Shown piece after piece: positions 1 to 5,864 of a DNA stretch of 6,579 nucleotides. Origin of the DNA: an uncultured bacterium (GTDB lineage Bacteria; Actinomycetota; Actinomycetes; S36-B12); contig CAITYI010000366.1 of the NCBI GenBank assembly GCA_903896585.1, positions 1-6,579 on the forward strand, given 5' to 3'. The notes beneath the pieces are model-generated. The model ran no database searches and was not told the DNA's origin. It saw nothing but the letters and a program-made list of their open reading frames with translations. Position 1 is the first letter of the stretch. Each line of letters begins with the position of its first letter. The position numbers and the translations under genes are program-made.

Positions 1-1512
1 GTGGGAATCGTCCTTTTGATTACCTTGATCAACTTAAGGGGTGTGAAGGAATCTGGCGGGTTCTTTGCAATTCCAACGTACATTTTTGTCCTCTCAATTT
101 TTATCATGATTGGCGTCGCAGTTTTCAAAGCGGCACGGGGCGAACCCATGATTGCGGAAAGTGCTGATTGGCAGATCACCGAGGAAGGCCTCATGACCGG
201 CTTCGCCCTCGTCTTTCTTCTGGCACGATCGTTCTCATCAGGTACAACGGCATTAACCGGCATTGAAGCTGTCGCGAATGGTGTGCCATCATTTCGCGAA
301 CCAAAATCCAAAAATGCGGCAACAACACTGCTTCTTCTGGGTCTGATAAGCATGAGCATGTTTGCCGGCATCACGTGGTTGGCCCTCAAAACCGGGGTCA
401 AAGTTACGACTGAGAATTCCCAACTTGTGGGGTTACCAGAAGGCCAGAATCAAAAGACGGTAATTGTTCAAGTTGCTGGGGCCGTTTTTAACAATGCGGG
501 TTGGGCGGTACTTTTTATCTCCCTCGCTACTGCCCTGATTTTGGCGCTTGCAGCCAATACTGCTTTCAACGGATTCCCGGTCATGGGATCTATTTTGGCT
601 CGAGATGGGTACTTACCTCGGCAGTTGCACACTCGCGGAGATCGCCTGGCTTTCAGCAACGGAATTCTGGTTTTGTCTGGGTTGGCTGTTCTGCTAATTA
701 TCGTATTTCAAGCCGATGTCACCAAATTAATTCAGCTATACATCATTGGTGTGTTCATATCTTTTACATTGAGTCAACTTGGCATGCTTAAACATTGGAC
801 GAAATTATTGCGAAGTCGGGGCAATTCTGATCTTCGAGGTAAATATACAAGGTCACGGCTTGTGAACCTTATTGGTTTCATTATGACCGGGTCAGTACTT
901 GTCATAATTGTCTTTTCAAAGTTCACATCAGGTGCGTGGATAGTTCTCATTGCAATTCCAGTCACCTTTTTAGTGATGCTGTCAATACATAGACATTACG
1001 AAATGGTCAGGCGTGAACTCTCAACACTGGAAACAGACAAAGTAACTCTGCCTGCTCGAGTTCATGCTCTTGTGCTAGTTTCCAAGATTCATAAGCCAAC
1101 TCTTCGGGCGCTTGCATACGCTCGTGCCAGTCGCCCCAATGTTTTAGAGGCTCTCACTGTCAATGTGGACGATCGTGAGTCCCAACTATTAGAAGAAGAG
1201 TGGACTCGAAGATCAATTCCAGTGACGCTCAAAATTCTCGATTCCCCATATCGAGAGATCACGAAACCAATTATCGACTATGTGAAGGCGATTAGATCTG
1301 ATTCACCCAATGATTTGATTGCTGTTTTTGTGCCACAGTATGTAGTCGGTCATTGGTGGGAGCAGCTGCTTCATAATCAGTCCGCATTGAGGCTAAAAAG
1401 CAGACTCTTATTCTCAAATTCAGTCATGGTTATCAGTGTTCCTTGGCAACTTGAGTCGAGCGAGAGCAGTCTTGACAATGTTTTCGAGGACGAGGCGCAA
1501 CGTGACGGTTGA
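1..1512 (+). CDS. APC-superfamily cation permease, KimA-like (5'-partial)
   Basis: This is the C-terminal 503 residues of a multi-pass inner-membrane transporter. Hydrophobic segments lie at about residues 2-12, 21-43, 64-92, 108-130, 152-190 (two helices), 214-236, 243-263, 288-306 and 309-330. A soluble tail of about 170 residues follows, with alternating hydrophobic strands (ALVLVSKIHKPTLRALAYA, LIAVFVPQYVVG) like the USP-like cytosolic domain of KimA-type potassium importers. The conserved helix motif TGIEAVANGVPSF (T86, E89) matches the substrate-site helix of that family. Established knowledge: actinobacterial homologues such as M. tuberculosis Rv2690c are about 650 residues and sit beside TrkA-type K+ genes and a TRAM methyltransferase. 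About 150 N-terminal residues are therefore probably upstream. The GTG at base 1 is the window edge and not the likely start. Potassium as substrate is inferred; an amino-acid permease of the same superfamily is the alternative. Confidence 0.85.
   Translation: MGIVLLITLINLRGVKESGGFFAIPTYIFVLSIFIMIGVAVFKAARGEPMIAESADWQITEEGLMTGFALVFLLARSFSSGTTALTGIEAVANGVPSFREPKSKNAATTLLLLGLISMSMFAGITWLALKTGVKVTTENSQLVGLPEGQNQKTVIVQVAGAVFNNAGWAVLFISLATALILALAANTAFNGFPVMGSILARDGYLPRQLHTRGDRLAFSNGILVLSGLAVLLIIVFQADVTKLIQLYIIGVFISFTLSQLGMLKHWTKLLRSRGNSDLRGKYTRSRLVNLIGFIMTGSVLVIIVFSKFTSGAWIVLIAIPVTFLVMLSIHRHYEMVRRELSTLETDKVTLPARVHALVLVSKIHKPTLRALAYARASRPNVLEALTVNVDDRESQLLEEEWTRRSIPVTLKILDSPYREITKPIIDYVKAIRSDSPNDLIAVFVPQYVVGHWWEQLLHNQSALRLKSRLLFSNSVMVISVPWQLESSESSLDNVFEDEAQRDG
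1486..1495 (+). promoter_or_regulatory. Ribosome binding site for the RNA methyltransferase
   Basis: The purine run GAGGACGAGG lies inside the end of the permease gene. Its last GAGG is 6 nt before GTG 1502. It supports that start over the in-frame ATGs at 1436 and 1478, and places translation initiation within the permease coding region, consistent with translational coupling. Confidence 0.65.
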
Positions 1513-2710
1513 ACAGTTATCCGTGGGGGATCGAGTTCAGGTGGGTATCACCAAGGTTGTTCATGGGGGTCACTTTCTGGCGCACTTTGCCGGAAAAACG
1601 ATCTTCGTTCGTGGCGCCCTCGATGGCGAAAAAGTCGAAATTGAAATTACTTCGAAACGCAAGAAGGTGTACTTCGCACAGACAGTTTCCGTTCACGAGT
1701 CGAGCCCTCACCGGGTGAACCCTCCGTGTGCTTCGAGTTTTGCCTGCGGAGGTTGTGATTTTCAATACATAGATGTGCCCTATCAACTTTCCCTCAAAAC
1801 TCAAGTTCTGAGGGAGTCACTGCAAAAATTCTCCGGATTGTCCGAGGACCGGGTTAGTCAATTGGTAGCCGGAGGGGTGAGGCCAATACCGAATGCGCGA
1901 CCAAATGGTTCGAATTGGCGACAACGTTCCCGATTTGTCTGGAACGAGGGATGGCATATGCGGCGTCACGCTTCCCATGAATTAGTAGGGGCTTCAGATT
2001 GCACAATTATTACTCAAGATATGCGCGCTGCCCTACTAGAGACCGGTGCGCCGCCGGTAGGGGAGTACGCCGTGGTCGAGGGCGAAAATGGTGTGTTCTT
2101 GGGGAATCTCGACAATCACCTATCGGGACCTTCACTGATAGTTCACACTGCATTTGACACGCATTGGAGCATTCCTCCGCAGGTCTTTTGGCAAGCAGAT
2201 CCACAGGTAGTTTTTGAAATAGCCGATTTTATTGACCAAACGATTGTTATCAATCCGGGCGAGCAGTGGTGGGATTTATTCGGCGGAGCCGGGGTTTTTA
2301 CCGCCTACCTGTCTCAGCATATCGGGCAAAGCGGGCGCGTGACCTCGGTTGACGCTGACCCTATGGCCGCTCACGCGGCCCGGACGGCACTCGGTGATCG
2401 TGGCAATGTGAGGCTTATTCATTCGGATACGGAGGAATTCCTCGACCAGGCCAGCAGGGGTGCACAGCCGGACCTTCAGGGTGCGATCCTTGATCCACCG
2501 CGCGCCGGGGTGGGTGAGTCGGTAACCCGCAAGTTGATGTCTTTCGAACCTACCTCCATCATTTATATCGCGTGTGATCCCGTCGCGCTATCTAGGGATT
2601 TAAAGACTCTTTGTGAAAAATACCGGGTGGTGGACCTGCGGGCGTGGGACGCATTTCCCATGTCCCATCATTTCGAAACGGTGGCAATCCTGAAACAGGA
2701 TTTATCTTGA
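1502..2710 (+). CDS. TRAM-domain class I SAM-dependent RNA (uracil-C5) methyltransferase, TrmA/RlmD type
   Basis: The 402-residue product probably makes 5-methyluridine in tRNA or rRNA using S-adenosylmethionine, in the cytoplasm. An N-terminal TRAM RNA-binding domain covers about residues 4-64 (VGDRVQVGITKVVHGGHFLAHF). C76, C82 and C85 (C-x5-C-x2-C) plus C167 match the [4Fe-4S] ligand pattern of E. coli RlmD. The catalytic domain shows FWQADPQV (about 229-236), SAM motif I DLFGGAG (258-264), acidic VDAD (283-286), DPPRAG (331-336), the nucleophilic cysteine C358 in YIACDPVALSRD, and the likely base E392 in SHHFETVAIL. All key residues look present. Length agrees with M. tuberculosis Rv2689c (about 405). 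GTG 1502 was chosen for its ribosome binding site; upstream ATGs at 1436 and 1478 would add residues preceding TRAM. It overlaps the permease by 11 bp, so the two are probably cotranscribed. The exact target nucleotide cannot be read from sequence. Confidence 0.92.
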   Translation: MTVEQLSVGDRVQVGITKVVHGGHFLAHFAGKTIFVRGALDGEKVEIEITSKRKKVYFAQTVSVHESSPHRVNPPCASSFACGGCDFQYIDVPYQLSLKTQVLRESLQKFSGLSEDRVSQLVAGGVRPIPNARPNGSNWRQRSRFVWNEGWHMRRHASHELVGASDCTIITQDMRAALLETGAPPVGEYAVVEGENGVFLGNLDNHLSGPSLIVHTAFDTHWSIPPQVFWQADPQVVFEIADFIDQTIVINPGEQWWDLFGGAGVFTAYLSQHIGQSGRVTSVDADPMAAHAARTALGDRGNVRLIHSDTEEFLDQASRGAQPDLQGAILDPPRAGVGESVTRKLMSFEPTSIIYIACDPVALSRDLKTLCEKYRVVDLRAWDAFPMSHHFETVAILKQDLS

Positions 2711-2724
2711 CGTCAAGATAAATC
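2699..2724 (+). promoter_or_regulatory. Perfect 26-bp palindrome, candidate operator of acnA
   Basis: The left arm GATTTATCTTGAC (2699-2711) is followed at once by its exact reverse complement (2712-2724), with no mismatch and no spacer. The centre is TGACGTCA. It covers the methyltransferase stop codon (2708-2710) and ends 84 bp before the acnA start. A -35-like TTGACG (2707-2712) sits in the dyad centre, so a bound dimeric regulator would block it. No T-run follows, which argues against an intrinsic terminator. It does not resemble, as I recall it, the AcnR operator of Corynebacterium. The cognate regulator is unknown; TetR, MarR and GntR families all use such dyads. Confidence 0.65.
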
Positions 2725-2733
2725 TGATAGACT
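2707..2733 (+). promoter_or_regulatory. Weak promoter candidate for acnA
   Basis: A -35-like TTGACG (2707-2712) lies inside the palindrome. A -10-like TAGACT (2728-2733, fits TAnnnT) follows after 15 nt, shorter than the usual 16-18. The predicted transcript would begin near 2740, giving a leader of about 69 nt that includes the 14-bp repeats. The call rests mainly on position upstream of acnA. Confidence 0.35.
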
Positions 2734-2758
2734 CAAACCCTTGTGATTGTGGCGCAGG

Positions 2759-2786
2759 TTTATCTACACACATTTATCTACACACA
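2759..2786 (+). repeat. Tandem 14-bp direct repeat in the acnA leader
   Basis: TTTATCTACACACA occurs twice head to tail without mismatch (2759-2772 and 2773-2786), directly upstream of the acnA ribosome binding site. Its TTTATCT core also occurs in both arms of the palindrome (2701-2707 on +, 2716-2722 on -), so the core is present four times in 86 bp. It may be extra regulator half-sites, a leader RNA element, or a slippage duplication. Confidence 0.85.
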
Positions 2787-2797
2787 CCTATTGATCT

Positions 2798-2804
2798 GGG
2801 AGGG
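2798..2804 (+). promoter_or_regulatory. Ribosome binding site of acnA
   Basis: GGGAGGG ends 4 nt before GTG 2809 and fixes the acnA start there. The in-frame GTG at 2743 has no such signal and would add 22 residues encoded largely by the direct repeats. Confidence 0.8.
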
Positions 2805-2808
2805 AACC

Positions 2809-5475
2809 GTGTCGGGTTCTGGACATCCGAATTCATTTGAGGCCCGTCAAGAACTCGTTGTGGGTGACTCGGCTTATGAAATTTATGCGATAGATGCTGT
2901 GCCTGGTTCGGAGACTCTTCCGTTTACCCACAAGATATTGCTGGAGAACTTGCTGCGCACCGAAGATGGTGCCAACGTGACGCGGGAAACCATAGCTGCA
3001 TTAGGTCAATGGGATGCTGGTGCAGAGCCATCGGAAGAAATCCAATTCACGCCCGCCCGTGTTGTCATGCAGGACTTCACCGGAGTACCGGTGGTAGTCG
3101 ATCTTGCGACCATGCGCGAGGCTGTTATTGATCTGGGGGGAGATGCCACCAAGATCGAGCCACTCAACCCATCGGAATTAGTAATTGACCACTCAGTTAT
3201 TGCTGACTTTTTTGGTCATTTGGACTCAGCCGAACGCAATGTTGAACTTGAGTACCAGCGCAATCGGGAGCGCTATCAATTTCTTCGATGGGGACAGGGT
3301 GCATTTGAGGAATTCAAGGTGGTCCCACCAGGTACTGGCATTGTCCATCAAGTCAATATTGAGCACCTAGCCCGTGTTGTCATGGCTCGTGCAGGGAAGG
3401 CATACCCCGATACCGTTGTGGGCACCGATTCACACACCACCATGGTGAATGGTTTGGGTGTTCTCGGATGGGGTGTTGGAGGCATTGAAGCAGAGGCTGC
3501 CATGTTGGGGCAGCCGGTATCGATGCTTATGCCACGTGTAGTTGGATTCAAATTGACCGGAACGCTGCCGGCGGGTGCCACTGCTACTGACTTGGTCTTG
3601 ACCATTACGCAAATGCTTCGCAAGCATGGAGTAGTCGGAAAGTTCGTGGAATTTTATGGTGAAGGTGTTAGTCATGTTTCTCTGGCCAATAGAGCCACCA
3701 TTGGAAACATGAGTCCTGAATATGGCAGTACCGTGGCCATATTCCCAATTGACGACATCACCCTTGACTACCTGCGACTGACCGGGCGTTCCACTGCACA
3801 AATTGATCTAGTCAGGGCGTATGCCCAACGCCAAGGGCTGTGGCATGACCCATTGCATGAGCCCCGATACTCGGAACTCATTGAACTTGACATGAGCACT
3901 GTGGTTCCAAGTATTGCTGGCCCCAAGCGACCTCAGGATCGAATTAACCTCAGCGACGCCCAGAAGGCATTCGAGGCCGATGTTCTGGAATACACCGATA
4001 GCCCGAAGCAGTTAGCGACTGTTTCGCTCGACGGTGAGGAATTAACGCTGACACATGGTGCTGTCGCTATTGCCGCAATTACATCTTGTACAAATACATC
4101 CAATCCTGCGGTAATGCTTGGAGCTGGGCTACTAGCTCGTAACGCAGTTGAAAAAGGACTTACCACGAAACCGTGGGTCAAAACGACTTTGGCTCCTGGG
4201 TCAAAGGTCGTTACCGACTACTACGCGCGATCCGGATTAGATATCTATCTCAACAAACTTGGATTCGATGTAGTTGGGTACGGTTGCACTACCTGCATAG
4301 GTAATTCGGGGCCACTCATTCCTGAAGTTTCAGCAGCAGTCAACGAATATGATCTTGCGGCTGCAGCCGTACTCAGCGGAAATAGAAATTTTGAAGGGCG
4401 AATTAATCCAGACATCAAAATGAACTACCTCGCCTCGCCTCCGCTGGTTGTTGCCTATGCATTGGCCGGAACAATGAACATTGACATTACTGCGGATTCA
4501 CTTGGACTCGATACAGATGGCAACCCGGTTTTCTTGCGAGACATTTGGCCTACGCAGGCCGAAATTGATACTGTCATGGCTGATTCGATTGATGCCGAAA
4601 TGTACACCCGCAGGTACTCGGACGTTTTTACCGGAGATCAGGCTTGGCAGGATTTGCCTACCCCTACCGGAACAGTATTTGAGTGGGATCCACAAAGTAC
4701 CTATGTCCGCAAGCCTCCTTATTTTGACAACATGACCAGGAATCCTGAGCCGGTATCAAATATTGATGGCGCGAGAGTTTTAGCTAAATTAGGGGATTCG
4801 GTTACGACCGATCACATTTCCCCTGCGGGAAATATCAAAGTGGATTCGCCCGCTGGGAAATATCTTCTTGACCATGGTGTCGATCGTAAAGATTTCAATT
4901 CTTATGGGTCGCGACGTGGAAATCATGAAGTCATGATTCGAGGAACATTTGCCAATATTCGGTTAAAGAATCTTTTGCTTGATGGCGTAGAAGGTGGATT
5001 CACCATTGATTTCAATGATCCTCAGAAGCCAGTCACGACCATTTTCGAGGCATCGGAGAATTATCAAGCCAATGCGACTCCACTGGTGATTCTGGCAGGA
5101 AAAGAATACGGCTCTGGTTCAAGTCGAGATTGGGCGGCGAAAGGCACCGCACTTCTAGGAGTGAAAGCCGTGATCGCGGAGTCCTATGAAAGAATTCATC
5201 GTTCTAATCTGATTGGAATGGGTGTTTTGCCCCTGCAATTTTCTGAGGGGGAGAATGCAGAATCCTTGGGTTTAGTCGGCGATGAAGTTTTCAATATTTC
5301 CAACATCACCGAACTCAACAAGGGTCTGACCCCCGACCACGTCCGCGTTGAGGCAGTTCGACCTGATGGCACCGTCGTGGGCTTTTCTGCGCTTCTTCGG
5401 ATTGACACACCGGGTGAGGCCGACTACTACCGCAATGGAGGAATCCTCCAGTTCGTGCTGCGCTCACTACTGTGA
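2809..5475 (+). CDS. acnA: Aconitate hydratase A (aconitase)
   Basis: This cytoplasmic TCA-cycle enzyme isomerises citrate to isocitrate through cis-aconitate with a labile [4Fe-4S] cluster. The product is 888 residues, the usual AcnA/IRP1 length. The cluster ligands are C427 (ITSCTNTSNP) and C493/C496 (GYGCTTCIG), with the same spacing as E. coli AcnA C435/C501/C504. The active-site DSH is at 207-209 (GTDSHTTMVNG). The swivel domain, about 650-820, contains GDSVTTDHISPAG (662-674) and the catalytic SSR at 771-773 (YGSGSSRDW). The gene is complete with no missing key residue. Residue 309 is Val in STVAIFPID where I recall Cys in most homologues. Start GTG 2809 is supported by GGGAGGG. The palindrome and repeats upstream make it the likely first gene of a unit with the 119-residue ORF and dxs. 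No acnR-type regulator follows it, unlike in Corynebacterium. AcnA of this group can also act as an RNA-binding apo-protein, but the sequence does not show whether this one does. Confidence 0.97.
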   Translation: MSGSGHPNSFEARQELVVGDSAYEIYAIDAVPGSETLPFTHKILLENLLRTEDGANVTRETIAALGQWDAGAEPSEEIQFTPARVVMQDFTGVPVVVDLATMREAVIDLGGDATKIEPLNPSELVIDHSVIADFFGHLDSAERNVELEYQRNRERYQFLRWGQGAFEEFKVVPPGTGIVHQVNIEHLARVVMARAGKAYPDTVVGTDSHTTMVNGLGVLGWGVGGIEAEAAMLGQPVSMLMPRVVGFKLTGTLPAGATATDLVLTITQMLRKHGVVGKFVEFYGEGVSHVSLANRATIGNMSPEYGSTVAIFPIDDITLDYLRLTGRSTAQIDLVRAYAQRQGLWHDPLHEPRYSELIELDMSTVVPSIAGPKRPQDRINLSDAQKAFEADVLEYTDSPKQLATVSLDGEELTLTHGAVAIAAITSCTNTSNPAVMLGAGLLARNAVEKGLTTKPWVKTTLAPGSKVVTDYYARSGLDIYLNKLGFDVVGYGCTTCIGNSGPLIPEVSAAVNEYDLAAAAVLSGNRNFEGRINPDIKMNYLASPPLVVAYALAGTMNIDITADSLGLDTDGNPVFLRDIWPTQAEIDTVMADSIDAEMYTRRYSDVFTGDQAWQDLPTPTGTVFEWDPQSTYVRKPPYFDNMTRNPEPVSNIDGARVLAKLGDSVTTDHISPAGNIKVDSPAGKYLLDHGVDRKDFNSYGSRRGNHEVMIRGTFANIRLKNLLLDGVEGGFTIDFNDPQKPVTTIFEASENYQANATPLVILAGKEYGSGSSRDWAAKGTALLGVKAVIAESYERIHRSNLIGMGVLPLQFSEGENAESLGLVGDEVFNISNITELNKGLTPDHVRVEAVRPDGTVVGFSALLRIDTPGEADYYRNGGILQFVLRSLL

Positions 5476-5480
5476 AATAT

Positions 5481-5484
5481 GGAG
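5481..5484 (+). promoter_or_regulatory. Weak ribosome binding site of the 119-residue ORF
   Basis: GGAG lies 10 nt before GTG 5495, a slightly long spacing. It is just past the acnA stop, so reinitiation by ribosomes finishing acnA is plausible. Confidence 0.45.
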
Positions 5485-5494
5485 TTCGCTACTC

Positions 5495-5854
5495 GTGACG
5501 ACTGTCCCGGGATGGCCACAAGATTTGGTAAATCCGAGTAGTTCGGAGTTCGAATTCCAAAGTGTCCGATGGCTACTCGATCGACTGCCTGATGTATTTC
5601 GCTCTCCGGGAGACCAACTGGACCCGGTTGCCCTTGTGTGGGTTTTGGAGGGCCTCATAGATGCCCAGGTCGTGGCGCTACGGCAAATGTTTGGCACCGC
5701 TCGAACTCAGGACGGTGTGACCGATATCACGGTTCTGATGGATGGAATCGCTCGAGCGGGTGCATCGTTGGTACGCATCCAACGAGAAGTGAAATTAGTC
5801 AAATCTGCCTTGGCAACACTCGGGCGCGCCAACGGGGAATCTCTTCTAGACTAG
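5495..5854 (+). CDS. Hypothetical 119-residue protein between acnA and dxs
   Basis: I cannot assign a function. The product is small, soluble and mainly helical by appearance, with no signal peptide, membrane segment or cysteine. It opens with TTVPGWPQDLVNP. Two amphipathic blocks follow: FQSVRWLLDRLPDVFRSP (about 21-38), then DPVALVWVLEGLIDAQVVALRQMF (about 43-66). The C-terminal part, about 78-109, looks helical with spaced Leu/Val and basic residues (RIQREVKLVKSALATL). GTG 5495 was chosen because it leaves a 19-nt gap after acnA; earlier in-frame starts would lie inside acnA, beginning at ATG 5348, and give an implausible N-terminus read out of the acnA frame. The stop overlaps the dxs ribosome binding site, indicating coupling. 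I have an uncertain memory of similar VPGW...WLLD proteins next to dxs in other actinobacteria, which would make it a conserved hypothetical. A real gene is likely from position, spacing and protein-like composition. Confidence 0.72.
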   Translation: MTTVPGWPQDLVNPSSSEFEFQSVRWLLDRLPDVFRSPGDQLDPVALVWVLEGLIDAQVVALRQMFGTARTQDGVTDITVLMDGIARAGASLVRIQREVKLVKSALATLGRANGESLLD

Positions 5855-5859
5855 GTGGG
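5853..5859 (+). promoter_or_regulatory. Ribosome binding site of dxs overlapping the upstream stop codon
   Basis: AGGTGGG begins within the TAG stop (5852-5854) of the 119-residue ORF and ends 5 nt before ATG 5865. It sets the dxs start and suggests that translation of the two genes is linked. Confidence 0.75.
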
Positions 5860-5864
5860 TGCCA

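Noticed and set aside
1436..1501. Upstream start of the methyltransferase at ATG 1436 (or ATG 1478)
   Set aside because: These add residues before the TRAM domain, lengthen the overlap with the permease, and lack the well-spaced GAGG seen for GTG 1502.
2365..2380. Hairpin GGCCGC-TCAC-GCGGCC
   Set aside because: It lies inside the conserved methyltransferase domain and encodes MAAHAAR-type residues; a GC-rich coding coincidence is sufficient explanation.
2699..2733. The palindrome as an intrinsic terminator of the methyltransferase gene
   Set aside because: The stem is A/T-rich and is followed by TGATAGACTC with no T-run; operator-like dyad symmetry fits better.
2759..2786. The two 14-bp repeats as a CRISPR remnant
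   Set aside because: They are directly abutting with no spacer, there are only two units, and no cas genes are nearby.
3430..3801. Antisense open frame (123 codons, minus strand) within acnA
   Set aside because: It is opposite conserved aconitase motifs and shows no recognisable protein features.
5402..5430. TTGACA followed after 17 nt by TACTAC, a possible promoter before the 119-residue ORF
   Set aside because: The -10 matches only three of six positions and the site is inside conserved acnA coding sequence.
5348..5494. Upstream extension of the 119-residue ORF beginning at ATG 5348
   Set aside because: It would overlap the conserved C-terminus of AcnA by 128 bp and encode a Ser/Cys/Thr-rich stretch unlike a real domain.
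5767..5783. Inverted repeat GTTGG-N7-CCAAC
   Set aside because: It is only five base pairs, lies within a coding region, and has no terminator features.
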